A DNA stretch of 64,000 nucleotides from Hyunsoonleella jejuensis (GTDB taxonomy: Bacteria; Bacteroidota; Bacteroidia; Flavobacteriales; Flavobacteriaceae): the NCBI RefSeq assembly GCF_900111025.1, contig NZ_FOFN01000003.1:496001-560000 (forward strand), in the 5' to 3' direction. The notes under the pieces are model-generated. The model was not told the DNA's origin. It was given only the letters and a program-made list of their open reading frames with translations, and ran no database searches. This document shows, in pieces, positions 27,007 through 36,264 of the stretch (position 1 is the stretch's first letter; each line of letters starts with the position of its first letter). A program made the translations under genes and the position numbers.

Positions 27007-27612
27007 TTATAGCCATTTTTTAGGTTTCTCAAAAACCCCATACAGCTCATTGCCCATTCTAGGTGCAATAGAATTGTAACAGTTTTCAAAAGTTTTAATA
27101 TTGAAATAAGGCTCAAAATAGCTGAGATATTCTTCTTTTGAACCACCAAACGGGGGGTTTTCCATGTCATTAGTTAAAGGAAAATTAAACCATAAACCTA
27201 CGAGTTTACCATTCTCACGCAGTAATTTATGCGTTTTTATGGCATACTGTTTACGGGTTTCTGGTAATGGTGGAAAGGAACAGAAAAAGGTCTGTTCCAA
27301 AATTAAGTCATAGGTGCCCCGATGTTCAAAAAAATCATCGTCAATAATCTGTTCTGAAGGAAAATTGGGTACTCGTTTTTGAAATGCTTCTAAAGGGGCT
27401 TTAGCAATATCTAAAACATAAACATTTTTAAACCCTTTGTTAAATAGATATTCAGCTTCATAAGAATTACCAGCACCTGGAATTAGAATTTTTAAAGATT
27501 TATTTTCTAATTGATCGATGTAAACTTTTAAAGGTTTAGATGGTTCACCAATATCCCAACCAGTATTCTTCTCTTTGTAACGTTTGGACCAATAGGTTTT
27601 ATTATCACTCAT
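27007..27612 (-). CDS. TPMT-family SAM-dependent methyltransferase
   Basis: A 201-residue protein of the thiopurine S-methyltransferase family. It has YWSKRYKEKNTGWDIGEPSKPL at the N-terminus and the SAM motif LKILIPGAGNSYEAEYLFNKG, then VLDIAKAPLEAF, DDDFFEH and ILEQTFFCSFPP. Bacterial members methylate sulfur, selenium, tellurium or similar small substrates, and the real one here is unknown. Its ATG directly adjoins the stop of the upstream PNPOx-like gene, so the two are co-transcribed. Confidence 0.88.
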   Translation of the reverse strand: MSDNKTYWSKRYKEKNTGWDIGEPSKPLKVYIDQLENKSLKILIPGAGNSYEAEYLFNKGFKNVYVLDIAKAPLEAFQKRVPNFPSEQIIDDDFFEHRGTYDLILEQTFFCSFPPLPETRKQYAIKTHKLLRENGKLVGLWFNFPLTNDMENPPFGGSKEEYLSYFEPYFNIKTFENCYNSIAPRMGNELYGVFEKPKKWL

Positions 27613-28161
27613 TTAATCTTCAAAAATATTGGTTTCCAATCCATCAATACTCTTGGTGTTTTTCTCCATCCAGTAGTTTTTAATATGTTCCTTACCTTGT
27701 TTTTCTGCCCAAGCATTCAATTGTTGACGCTCTTCTTTAAAATCCATAAAGGGTACGGCATAACCGCAAGAGGTTTGCACGCTTTCAATAATCATGTCCA
27801 CAATTTGTCGCGTTCCTGGAATTTCAGGAAACAAATGTTTGTTATTTTGAAATTCTATATCTCTTTCATGGTACACTTTAGCGTTTCCGTAGAGTCTTAA
27901 TATTAGTGGCTTGCCTTCAAATGAACAAAACATAATGGTCATTCTATCATTCTGTAAAATATGTGCCGCTGTTTCGTTACCACTTCCAGTTAAATTTAAC
28001 CACAACACTCTATTTTTGTCAACTATTCTAAACGTATCTGCTAACCCTTTGGGTGATAGGTTTATTCTACCTTCAGTAGCAGCGGTAGCAACAAAAAATA
28101 TGTGTTGTCCTTCGATAAAGGTTTTAAGTGCTGGTGTTATTTCGTTAAAAAAATTAGCCAT
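27613..28161 (-). CDS. Pyridoxamine 5'-phosphate oxidase-like flavoprotein
   Basis: A 182-residue split-barrel protein: FIEGQHIFFVATAATEGRINLSPKG, WLNLTGSGNETAAHILQN and RMTIMFCSFEGKPLILRLYGNAKV match the PNPOx-like family that binds FMN or F420. It lacks the full vitamin B6 oxidase signature, so PdxH activity is not claimed. It is first in a two-gene unit with the TPMT-like gene. A redox or detoxification role is plausible. Confidence 0.85.
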   Translation of the reverse strand: MANFFNEITPALKTFIEGQHIFFVATAATEGRINLSPKGLADTFRIVDKNRVLWLNLTGSGNETAAHILQNDRMTIMFCSFEGKPLILRLYGNAKVYHERDIEFQNNKHLFPEIPGTRQIVDMIIESVQTSCGYAVPFMDFKEERQQLNAWAEKQGKEHIKNYWMEKNTKSIDGLETNIFED

Positions 28162-28191
28162 TTTAGTACTAAATAATGTGAAGTTTGTTTA

Positions 28192-30009
28192 TTAGAATTT
28201 TTCAATGCCACCAACAATAGGTAAAATCAGTTCTGTCTTGTTTAAATCTATGGTTAATTCAGTGCCAGGTTTTGGGTGTAGGGTGTAATCCTTATCACTT
28301 GAAAAAATCATCAGGCCAATTTGCTGACCCGCTTTAATAATTTGGTCGTCTGGTTGTAAATCAAAACTAAATGTATAGAATTTACCTGGTTTTAGTGGCT
28401 CACTTTCAGATAATGACGCGTGATTCTGTGGATCTGCCCAACCGCGGGTAATAATGTTATCTGTTGTTTTAGCTCTTCTGCTTTCATTCCACGGTAATGA
28501 CACTAGCCACACCGATAAATTGGCAGCAGGTTTACTGCTTGCAAGTGATACCGTAATTCTAGGAACACCTGAAATGTGTAAGTCTTCTTTAAGTATTGGG
28601 CTAACGTAAAGTAACCTATGTTGTGTGATTTCAGCTTTGGCCAAGGCCTCACCGCTAAACGAGTAATTATCTACAAGTATTTCGTTTTTTTGTTTGTTAG
28701 GTTTAGACAGAACTAAACCGCCAGTTTCAGGGGCTCCACCCGTAAGATATAGTGATACGTCTTTAGATTTAGGATTTGGATAGTCTTTATAGGCAGTCGG
28801 TTTTTGCATGTCATCGCCTTCACGAACAATAAACGCTTTGTTGGTTTCTTTCTCGATGCCATTGTCTATACCATGCAAATAGTGCGTAAACCATTTGTTC
28901 ATCATTGCTACTGGAGGCGGGCCACCATGCCCAAACTGATGATAATAAATAGCGGTTTCCAGTCCCATTTCCTTGGCTTTTTTATATATTCTATAACTGT
29001 GCTCAGGCATAACGTTCCAGTCGTTAAATCCATGAGACATTAGCAATGCAGCTGTCATGGGTTTCATGTCATTAAGGTAGTCTCTGCCGGCCCAAAAATC
29101 GTTATAATCTCCAGTAATTCTATCCATACCGTTTTTCATTTCGGTATCTCTTACTCTTTTATTATTTGTGGCACGTTTGGTTTCGTCTCCACTGTGAATA
29201 TAATCATATAATACATCAATATCTTCACCAAGATAGCCCCCTGGAGACCGTACTAAACCGTTACTTCTGTAGTAATGATAGTAGGACGTATTTGGAGCAA
29301 TAGGAATAATAACTTCCAAACCCTTAACACCAGTTGTTGCAGCGGCTAGCGGTATAGTACCATTATACGAGGTGCCAGTCATTCCTACTTTTCCGGTGGA
29401 CCAGAATGCCTTAACCTCTTTTCCTCCATAGGGTTCGGTATATGCTCTCGTACGACCATTTAGCCAATCTATAACTGCTTTTGGTGCAAGGGATTCATTA
29501 TCTCCACCAACGGTAGGTGAACCTTGAGATAACCCAGTTCCGGGAGATGATGAATGTACTACTATATAACCTCTAGGTACCCAGGTTTTAATTTGGGAAT
29601 TTGAAATTATTGGCCGTTCACCAAGGCGAGCAACATCTGGGTGCACGCGTTCTGGTCCCATTTCTCCTAATTCGTGCTTCACATCCCAAAAAACGCCTTT
29701 AACATTTGGTGCAACACCCGCGTAGTACGGGCTAGACTCATAAATTACAGGTAGTTTTAATCCCTCGGTTTCGGTTTGGTAAGGTCGAGTAATATCGGCA
29801 TGCATTCTGTCTAATTTTCCATCACCGTCAGAGTCAAACTCGGTTTCCACAAACACATCGTGTCTAATCCATTTTTCAGGCGTATTAAATGCTTCAACTA
29901 CTTGTGCTTCTCCGTTTTCAAAAATTGGTTTTGCTTCATTTTGACTGCATAAACTGTACGATACCACCAAAGCTATGAGAACGTATATCTTTTTTAAAGT
30001 GCTCTTCAT
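28192..30009 (-). CDS. Exported CocE/NonD-type hydrolase (X-Pro dipeptidyl-peptidase-like)
   Basis: A 605-residue protein with a signal peptide (MKSTLKKIYVLIALVVSYSLCSQ). The alpha/beta-hydrolase domain has the nucleophile motif GMTGTSYNGTIPLAAA (G-x-S-Y-x-G), the acid in GFNDWNVMPEHS and the His in YYHQFGHGGPP. It ends with a C-terminal jelly-roll domain (HRLLYVSPILKEDLHISGVPRITVSL), the S15/CocE order. It probably cleaves X-Pro dipeptides or acyl esters in the periplasm. The gene at 30011-30571 ends 1 bp upstream, so the pair forms an operon. Confidence 0.88.
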   Translation of the reverse strand: MKSTLKKIYVLIALVVSYSLCSQNEAKPIFENGEAQVVEAFNTPEKWIRHDVFVETEFDSDGDGKLDRMHADITRPYQTETEGLKLPVIYESSPYYAGVAPNVKGVFWDVKHELGEMGPERVHPDVARLGERPIISNSQIKTWVPRGYIVVHSSSPGTGLSQGSPTVGGDNESLAPKAVIDWLNGRTRAYTEPYGGKEVKAFWSTGKVGMTGTSYNGTIPLAAATTGVKGLEVIIPIAPNTSYYHYYRSNGLVRSPGGYLGEDIDVLYDYIHSGDETKRATNNKRVRDTEMKNGMDRITGDYNDFWAGRDYLNDMKPMTAALLMSHGFNDWNVMPEHSYRIYKKAKEMGLETAIYYHQFGHGGPPPVAMMNKWFTHYLHGIDNGIEKETNKAFIVREGDDMQKPTAYKDYPNPKSKDVSLYLTGGAPETGGLVLSKPNKQKNEILVDNYSFSGEALAKAEITQHRLLYVSPILKEDLHISGVPRITVSLASSKPAANLSVWLVSLPWNESRRAKTTDNIITRGWADPQNHASLSESEPLKPGKFYTFSFDLQPDDQIIKAGQQIGLMIFSSDKDYTLHPKPGTELTIDLNKTELILPIVGGIEKF

Positions 30010-30010
30010 T

Positions 30011-30571
30011 TTACTTGTTTTTTCGAGGTAAGTGGGCTTTAGGAATTGGTTGTTCTTCGGTTTCTTGTGCCCAAAAAATATTTACTATCCACCATCTATC
30101 TTCATCATAAATTAATTGAATACTGTTGATGCCTCTCATAAACGGTTTTTCATCTTTCTTACTGTAAAAACTTTCATAAGTACTAAAAACATGAGCGATG
30201 TTTCCAAACGTATTTACGGTTCTATAAATTTCTTTTTCAATAAAACCATTCATTTTCAACCACTTTTGAGAGTTTTTAATATATTCTTGAGGCGTTAGAT
30301 ATTTAGCCTTATATACGTAGTCTTGATTCATCCCGGTTGGAATTAACTTTGCATCTGGATAGAACAAAAACTTAAATTGTTTCCAATTACGCTCTTCTTC
30401 TTTTTCAGCAGAAATAACGTCGTATAAGGTTTTAATAGTTTTGTCTAGAGTTAGCACTTTAGTGCTATCAACAACAAATTCTTTTTTCTCTGAGTTTTCC
30501 TCTTTTTTTTTGGCTTCCTGGGCATGAATTGCTATGGTGAAGCAGCTTAATAGAAATACTAATTTTTTCAT
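30011..30571 (-). CDS. Exported NTF2-like protein
   Basis: A 186-residue protein with a signal peptide (MKKLVFLLSCFTIAIHAQ) and a charged linker (AKKKEENSEKKEF). The remaining domain has the SnoaL/DUF4440 look: TIKTLYDVISAEKEEERNWKQF, AKYLTPQEYIKNSQKWL, FGNIAHVFSTYESF and a final DEDRWWIVNIFWAQE strand. Such cone-shaped domains bind small ligands or act as enzymes, and the role here is unknown. It directly precedes the CocE-type hydrolase gene. Confidence 0.75.
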   Translation of the reverse strand: MKKLVFLLSCFTIAIHAQEAKKKEENSEKKEFVVDSTKVLTLDKTIKTLYDVISAEKEEERNWKQFKFLFYPDAKLIPTGMNQDYVYKAKYLTPQEYIKNSQKWLKMNGFIEKEIYRTVNTFGNIAHVFSTYESFYSKKDEKPFMRGINSIQLIYDEDRWWIVNIFWAQETEEQPIPKAHLPRKNK

Positions 30572-30640
30572 ATATACTAATGTAAACTAGGATGCAAAAT
30601 AATGAATTAGTAACCTACCAACGGTTAATAACATCATAAA

Positions 30641-31099
30641 TTATTTGTAGATTTTTTTAATTCTATCTAGATGGCGTTTATTGTCGCGATCTTTAATAGT
30701 TTCACGCTTATCGAAAAGTTTTTTACCTTTTGCTAGTGCAATATCTAGTTTTGCGTAACCTTTATCATTAATAAATAAACGAAGTGGAATAATTGTAAGC
30801 CCCGTATTTTGAACTTCTTTATTTAGTTTTTTAAGTTCTCTTTTGTTTAGTAGTAATTTACGCGTTGCTTTGGGCTTATGGTTGTAGTAAGTACCATAAA
30901 GGTATTCTTCAATTGTCATGTTTACCACAAACAACTCACCTTTCTCATTAAACTCGCAAAAACTTTCAGAAATAGATGCTTTACTATTTCTGATAGATTT
31001 TATTTCAGTACCAGTTAACACAATACCAGCAGTGTACTTATCCAATATCTCGTATTGAAAACGTGCCTTTTTATTTTGTATGTTAATGGTTTTTTGCAT
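30641..31099 (-). CDS. smpB: SsrA-binding protein
   Basis: A 152-residue SmpB that carries tmRNA to stalled ribosomes for trans-translation. The OB-fold core has KARFQYEILDKYTAGIVLTGTEIKSIRNSKASISESF, then EYLYGTYYNHKPKATRKLLLNKRELKKL and the basic C-terminal tail KGKKLFDKRETIKDRDNKR, which enters the mRNA channel. Length is standard. No tmRNA gene was seen nearby. Confidence 0.97.
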   Translation of the reverse strand: MQKTINIQNKKARFQYEILDKYTAGIVLTGTEIKSIRNSKASISESFCEFNEKGELFVVNMTIEEYLYGTYYNHKPKATRKLLLNKRELKKLNKEVQNTGLTIIPLRLFINDKGYAKLDIALAKGKKLFDKRETIKDRDNKRHLDRIKKIYK

Positions 31100-31249
31100 G
31101 GTTGCAAAACTACATAAATTTCCTTGATACCAATAGTTATAGGTACGAGAATATAGTTGAAAAATACTCCTTATTAAACGTTAAATAATGATTAATAGGT
31201 TTTAAGATATATGAAATACACCTATTTTAGCTTTCGAAATTTTCATGTT

Positions 31250-32848
31250 ATGAAGCGATTTTTCTTCGGGATTATTAGTGCATTATTTTTGATTTCGTGC
31301 GGCAGTGTAAAAAAACATAATGAAAACATATCCAAATTACATTCGGTGGATGATCTTAGGAATGATGTAGATAAGCTATACCATCAACTAAAGAAGCATC
31401 ACCCAAAGCTTTATCAATATACATCACAAGAGATTATGGAATTTAAGTTTGATAGCTTAAAACAATCCATAAGAACTCCAATGGACTCTCGTGATTTTTA
31501 TAAAAAAGTAGCTCCGGTATTAACAAGTGTGCGGCAGGGGCACGTATCCATTCGCCCTTTAGGTAAGCGCTTCAAAAGAAAAGAAAGAAAAGCTCTAAAA
31601 GAAAAAAAATTCGAGTTTTACGATTTGGATTTTCAATACATTGACGGCAAACTTATAGTAGAGCGTACTATAGGAAAAGATTCCTCTTTTGTAGGTGCAG
31701 AAGTAGTAAGTATTGCAGGAGAATCTGCCTCTGAATTATTAGAGGTTTACAAAACCCGTTTTGCTTCCGATGGTTACAACGTAACATTGTATGACAGGTT
31801 TGTTAGTAAAGGTTTTAAATCTTTCTATGTAAGGGATAAAGGTTTTTTAGATAGTTTGAAGGTTACTTTTAAGGCCAATGATTCGGTGTTTTCTAAAACG
31901 TTCAAGCGTGTTCCTAAGAAAGAAAAAAAGCGTACCGATTCTGCCAAAGTTAAAAACGACAGTATTAAAAAGGTAAAGCGAAAAAAACTAACAAAACAAG
32001 AAAGAGATAGTATAAAAATAGCGGCAAAAAAGCGAAAAAAATACAATAGAAAACACGGTTATATTCCAAGAACTAAGTCGTACACGCGTAATTTTAGTTT
32101 TATTGGTAATGATAGTACAGTAGCTTACATGAAAATTAGAGGTTTTTCAAACGGCAACTATAAAAAGTTCTATGAAGAAAGTTTTAAGAAAATAGACTCT
32201 GCAAAATCAAAATACTTTATTCTAGATTTAAGAGATAATGGTGGCGGACGTATTGCCGAAATAGAACGCTTGTATTCCTATTTAACCGATAAAGAATTTC
32301 AGTTTATTACTGAAAGTGAGGTAAATAGTAGAATTCCCATTTTAAAATCTATAATGAGTAATACCACGCCTACGGGACTAAAAATTCTGTCTGGAATATT
32401 ATCACCAATTTTGATTGTTCAAAATGTACTAAGAATAAAAAAGAAAGACGGAAAATTGTATTATAAGTTCAAATATGTAAAGCCAGAAGTACCAAATCCT
32501 TTAAATTTTAAAGGTAAGGTCTATGTGCTCATAAACGGCAACTCTTTTTCGGCGTCATCGATAATTTCTACCAATTTGCAGGCTACCAAACGTGCCACTT
32601 TTGTTGGTGAGGAAACCGGTGGTGCATATAACGGCACTGTGGCAGGGTTTTACAAGTTGTATCAACTACCCAATTCAAAATTAATTACCAGAATTGGTCT
32701 CATGCAAATTGAGGCCCCTTATAAACAAGAGCCCGACGGTTTTGGTGTGAAGCCCGATATTGAGATTGTACCCACGATTAAGGATATACAACAGCAAAAA
32801 GATCCAGAGTTAGAATGGATTTTAAACGATATCGATACGACAAACTAA
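31250..32848 (+). CDS. S41-family peptidase, lipoprotein, with lysine-rich insert
   Basis: The ATG at 31250 gives MKRFFFGIISALFLISCGS, a lipoprotein signal with Cys17; the ATG at 31211 adds 13 residues and hides it. The C-terminal half is a tail-specific-protease domain: FILDLRDNGGGRIAEIERLYSYL, VYVLINGNSFSASSIISTNLQ (candidate Ser) and VGEETGGAYNGTVAGF. A PDZ-like region (EVVSIAGESASELL) precedes it. Between them, at about residues 217-273, lies an insert rich in Lys and Arg (KRVPKKEKKRTDSAKVK, KKVKRKKLTKQERDS). It should act in the periplasm, attached to a membrane. Confidence 0.85.
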   Translation: MKRFFFGIISALFLISCGSVKKHNENISKLHSVDDLRNDVDKLYHQLKKHHPKLYQYTSQEIMEFKFDSLKQSIRTPMDSRDFYKKVAPVLTSVRQGHVSIRPLGKRFKRKERKALKEKKFEFYDLDFQYIDGKLIVERTIGKDSSFVGAEVVSIAGESASELLEVYKTRFASDGYNVTLYDRFVSKGFKSFYVRDKGFLDSLKVTFKANDSVFSKTFKRVPKKEKKRTDSAKVKNDSIKKVKRKKLTKQERDSIKIAAKKRKKYNRKHGYIPRTKSYTRNFSFIGNDSTVAYMKIRGFSNGNYKKFYEESFKKIDSAKSKYFILDLRDNGGGRIAEIERLYSYLTDKEFQFITESEVNSRIPILKSIMSNTTPTGLKILSGILSPILIVQNVLRIKKKDGKLYYKFKYVKPEVPNPLNFKGKVYVLINGNSFSASSIISTNLQATKRATFVGEETGGAYNGTVAGFYKLYQLPNSKLITRIGLMQIEAPYKQEPDGFGVKPDIEIVPTIKDIQQQKDPELEWILNDIDTTN

Positions 32849-32868
32849 GTAATAATTAGTGTTTTAAG

Positions 32869-32990
32869 GTATTGCTGTCGGGTCGCGCTCTCCACTAGAT
32901 TTTTTTTAAAGCTTCGCTTTGGTGACTTCAACCAAAATATATTTTGGTCTTGATAGTCTCAAAAAAAGATACCGTTGCAATTCCTAACGC
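32869..32990 (-). ncRNA. Structured intergenic element, Flavo-1-like (copy B)
   Basis: Read on the minus strand, this matches copy A (20564-20668) at both ends: GCGTTAGGAATTGCAACGGTAT at the 5' side (in part GCGTTAGGAATTG then AACGGTAT) and CTAGTGGAGAGC-GCGACC at the 3' side. The variable middle can form an AT-rich stem (ATCTTTTTTTGA with TTAAAAAAAATCT) capped by ACCAAAATATATTTTGGT. The 3' end is less well closed than in copy A, so this copy may be decayed. It lies between the S41 gene and the P-ATPase gene, which converge here. Confidence 0.5.
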
Positions 32991-33018
32991 ACTCATCCGC
33001 TAAATTCTGATTTAGTTC

Positions 33019-35394
33019 CTATTTCAGTTTTCGTCCTACAAGGTTGGTGCAAACTGTTGTAAATACCACAATACTAATAGAGCTTAATGGCATTAAAATG
33101 GCTGCTACCACAGGAGCTAATTGACCCGTAACAGCAAAATAAAGCCCAATGGTATTATAAATAAACGAAAGTACAAAACTCCATTTGATAATTGATATAG
33201 CTGATTTTGAAGCTTTTATGAAGTTGTTTAGCTTATTAAATTTCGAGGCATCTAAAATAGCGTCACAAGCAGGCGAAAATACGTTTACATCTTCTGAAAT
33301 GGCTATACCAACATTGCTTTGTGCTAAGGCGCCGGCATCGTTCAACCCATCACCAATCATTAAAACCTTTGCACCAGAATCTTGATGGTGCTTTATGTAT
33401 TCTAACTTGTCCTCTGGTTTCTGGTTAAAAAATAGTTTCGTTTTCGCAGGTAATAATTTAGTTAAGTTTTCTTTTTCACCAGCATTATCACCCGATAAAA
33501 TCACTAAATCATAGTCTTTTTTAAGTGAATTGAATAATTTGGATAGTCCTTTTCTATACTTATTGTAAAAAGTAAATTTCCCTTTGTACTGGTTATTTGT
33601 ACTTACATGAACTGCAGTATTTAAAGTTGTTGTTTCTGAAGCATAACCCACAAAAGGTGCGGAGCCTATTTTTATCGAATTAGTATTGTGTTTTGCTGCA
33701 ATGCCTTTACCAACATGCTCTTGGTAGTCATCTAAAGTCACTATGGCATTGTCCTCTAACAGTGTATATAACGAACGACTTAAAGGATGGTTTGAATTTC
33801 GTAACGAACTTTTTAATAGCATTTCTTCAGCTTCTGAAAGCTTAGTACCTTCATAAGCTATAGCTGTTTCCTTATTGGCCGTTATGGTACCTGTTTTATC
33901 GAAGATTATAGTGTTTATAGCTGCTAGCTGTTCAATTACTGATGCATTTTTTACGTAAAATTTCAACTTGCCAAAAATGCGCAATAAATTTCCAAAAGTA
34001 AAAGGTGCAGCTAACGCAATTGCGCACGGGCAAGCTATAATTAAAACAGCGGTAAACACATTTAAAGCTTTTGAAGCATCAATAAATAACCAATATGAGG
34101 TAGCTACAACAGCTATGGTTAATAATGTTATGGTAAATTTTTTGCTAATAGCATTAGTAAGGTTGGTAAAACCATCTTCCTTGTTTTTGTTAAAAACATC
34201 ATTGCTCCACAATTGCGTTAGGTAACTTTGCTCCACGGTATTTAAAACATCAACTTCAATACTGCCATTTAATTGCTTGCCACCAGCAAATAGTTTGTCG
34301 CCAGACTGTTTTGAAACCGCATCCGATTCTCCTGTTACGAAACTATAATCAATTCTGGCATTACCTTTTATCAAGATACAATCAACAGGAATTAACTCTT
34401 CATTTCTAATTAATAACCGATCGCCCTTTTTAATATCGTATACTTGTATAGACTCTTCGTTGCCTTCAGAAGTTATTTTTGTAATTCCAATAGGAAAGTA
34501 CGATTTATAATCACGTTCAAACGATAAGAAATTGTAGGTTTTCTGCTGAAAAAATTTCCCAAGTAGTAAGAAGAATACAAGTCCTGATAAACTGTCGAAA
34601 AAACCTGTGCCTATATCAAAAACAATTTCTGCTGTACTTCTTAAAAATAATACCGTTACTCCTAGTGCAATCGGTACGTCAATATTTAACAGATTTGATT
34701 TTAAACCCTTATATGCAGAAATAAAATAATCTTGTGAACAATAGAACACCACAGGAAGCGAAAATGTAAACATGAGCCATCTAAAGGTATGTTTAAATTG
34801 TTCTAACCAATATTCACCCACTTCAAAATATTCTGGAAATGATAAAAACATAATGTTTCCAAAGGCAAAACCAGCAATTCCTAGTTTGTAAATTAGCGAG
34901 CGATCTACATTTTTTTTACCAACGCTGTAGTCATCCAAACTTATAAATGGTTCGTAACCAATACTGCTTAAAAGACGCACCAATGCCTTTAGCGAAAAAT
35001 TCTCACTGTTGTAATTAACTCTAACGGTTTTCTTTCCAAAATTAACGACAGATGCGCTAATGGATGCATTTAGTTTATTTAAATTTTCTAAAATCCAAAT
35101 GCACGAACTACAATGTATATGCGGAATATAAAGTGTAACTATTTGTGTTTTATCATCATTAAACTCCAGTAAGCTTTCAACAATCTTTTCGTTATCTAAA
35201 AAGTTGTATTTACCTTCAACTTCCTTTGGAGTAGCCCCGGGAGCTTGTTGTAAATCATAGTAACAAGTTAAATCGTTAGCAGAAAATATCTCGTACACAG
35301 TTTTGCAACCGTTACAACAAAACGACTTATTATCAAAGATGATTTCAGAAGATGTGGCGTCTAGCCCACAGTGGAAACATGTTTTTGCTCCCAT
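33019..35394 (-). CDS. CcoI/FixI-type copper-translocating P-type ATPase
   Basis: A 791-residue P1B ATPase. The N-terminus has two Cys motifs (CFHCG and CCNGC) typical of the CcoI-associated metal-binding domain, then a heavy-metal-associated domain with HCSSCIWILE. The core has TGES, the intramembrane CPC (ACPCAIALA), the phosphorylation site DKTGT and GDGLNDAGALA. CcoI exports copper for assembly of cbb3 oxidase. The usual ccoSNOP genes are not downstream; instead an intergenic element and a convergent gene follow. The divergent Fnr-family gene and an Fnr-type site upstream support an oxygen-linked role. Confidence 0.9.
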   Translation of the reverse strand: MGAKTCFHCGLDATSSEIIFDNKSFCCNGCKTVYEIFSANDLTCYYDLQQAPGATPKEVEGKYNFLDNEKIVESLLEFNDDKTQIVTLYIPHIHCSSCIWILENLNKLNASISASVVNFGKKTVRVNYNSENFSLKALVRLLSSIGYEPFISLDDYSVGKKNVDRSLIYKLGIAGFAFGNIMFLSFPEYFEVGEYWLEQFKHTFRWLMFTFSLPVVFYCSQDYFISAYKGLKSNLLNIDVPIALGVTVLFLRSTAEIVFDIGTGFFDSLSGLVFFLLLGKFFQQKTYNFLSFERDYKSYFPIGITKITSEGNEESIQVYDIKKGDRLLIRNEELIPVDCILIKGNARIDYSFVTGESDAVSKQSGDKLFAGGKQLNGSIEVDVLNTVEQSYLTQLWSNDVFNKNKEDGFTNLTNAISKKFTITLLTIAVVATSYWLFIDASKALNVFTAVLIIACPCAIALAAPFTFGNLLRIFGKLKFYVKNASVIEQLAAINTIIFDKTGTITANKETAIAYEGTKLSEAEEMLLKSSLRNSNHPLSRSLYTLLEDNAIVTLDDYQEHVGKGIAAKHNTNSIKIGSAPFVGYASETTTLNTAVHVSTNNQYKGKFTFYNKYRKGLSKLFNSLKKDYDLVILSGDNAGEKENLTKLLPAKTKLFFNQKPEDKLEYIKHHQDSGAKVLMIGDGLNDAGALAQSNVGIAISEDVNVFSPACDAILDASKFNKLNNFIKASKSAISIIKWSFVLSFIYNTIGLYFAVTGQLAPVVAAILMPLSSISIVVFTTVCTNLVGRKLK

Positions 35395-35419
35395 AATATT
35401 TGCTCATTTATACCTGCTA

Positions 35420-35462
35420 CAAATGTTGAAAGTTAAGTATAATTAAAATATGATATTAATCA
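35420..35462 (-). promoter_or_regulatory. Crp/Fnr-type site and -7 element of the copper ATPase promoter
   Basis: On the minus strand TGATTAATATCA (35462-35451) is a 4+4 palindrome with a 4-bp spacer, close to the Fnr box core TGATnnnnATCA. After exactly 23 bp comes AACATTTG (35427-35420), seven of eight matches to TAnnTTTG counting free positions. The same site-N23-(-7) layout occurs at pflB and ppdK. The centre falls near -42, a class II activator position. The divergent fnr-type gene shares this 104-bp spacer and may also be controlled. Confidence 0.65.
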
Positions 35463-35498
35463 TGATTTATTTATTTTTACCTAATTATTAAATAAGGT

Positions 35499-36176
35499 AT
35501 GAGTAAATGTGAACAATGTATCATTAAGCAATTTAACGCGCTTAAGTCTTTGACTAAGGATGAGTTAATTAGAATTTCTGGATGCAAAACCTCCAAAACA
35601 ATTAAAAAAGGTGAAATTATTTTTGAAGAAGGTGATGCTATAAATGGTGTATATTGTATTAAGGATGGTATATGTAAATTATCAAAATTAAGTGAAAACG
35701 GAAAGGACCAAGTTGTAAAGATGGTAGTGAAAGGGCAGTTGATTGGACAACGATCTTTGGTCTCAAATGAAAGTTCTAATTTACAAGCCACGGCACTAAA
35801 CGATATGGAGGTATGTTTTATTCCAAAAAGCGAAATTATTGCTGATTTAGAACGAAATCCAAAATTCACTTTAGATATGCTAAAGGATATGGCCCATGAT
35901 TTAAAGGAGGCAGACGATGTAATAGTAGATATGGCTCAAAAATCTGTAAAGCAACGTTTAGCTGAAACATTAATTTATGTAGAAAAAAACTTTGGTACTA
36001 ATCCTGACGGTACTATAAGCCTTGTGTTATCTCGTGAAGATTATGCAAATATTGTTGGTACAGCTACAGAATCCGCAATAAGGGTATTATCCCAATTTAA
36101 AAAAGAGGGCTTAATTTCTTTGGTAGGTAAGCAAATTAAAATAGAAGATTCTAACGGATTGCGACGTGTGGAATAG
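35499..36176 (+). CDS. Crp/Fnr-family transcriptional regulator
   Basis: A 225-residue regulator. The N-terminus has C4-x2-C7 (MSKCEQCIIKQF), and further cysteines occur at 29, 53, 59 and in VCFIPKS, so an oxygen-sensing Fe-S cluster is possible but spaced differently from E. coli Fnr. A cyclic-nucleotide-binding-like beta-roll spans about 30-115, then a long dimer helix and a winged HTH (SREDYANIVGTATESAIRVLSQF). The recognition helix keeps the Glu and the Arg four residues later that Crp and Fnr use to read TGA half-sites. It is divergent from the copper ATPase gene and is the best local candidate to bind the TGAY-N4-RTCA sites. Confidence 0.92.
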   Translation: MSKCEQCIIKQFNALKSLTKDELIRISGCKTSKTIKKGEIIFEEGDAINGVYCIKDGICKLSKLSENGKDQVVKMVVKGQLIGQRSLVSNESSNLQATALNDMEVCFIPKSEIIADLERNPKFTLDMLKDMAHDLKEADDVIVDMAQKSVKQRLAETLIYVEKNFGTNPDGTISLVLSREDYANIVGTATESAIRVLSQFKKEGLISLVGKQIKIEDSNGLRRVE

Positions 36177-36264
36177 TTCGTATTGCATTTTCATGTTAAA
36201 GAATAGATAAATCTGATTGTTGTCCTAATAGTTTTATTTTGAAATGTAGTATTTTTATACTGCG

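Noticed and set aside
28192-30571. CocE-type hydrolase pair as an antibiotic-resistance or cocaine-esterase locus
   Set aside because: The fold is broad, the protein is exported and lies with an NTF2-like protein; nothing in the sequence points to such a substrate.
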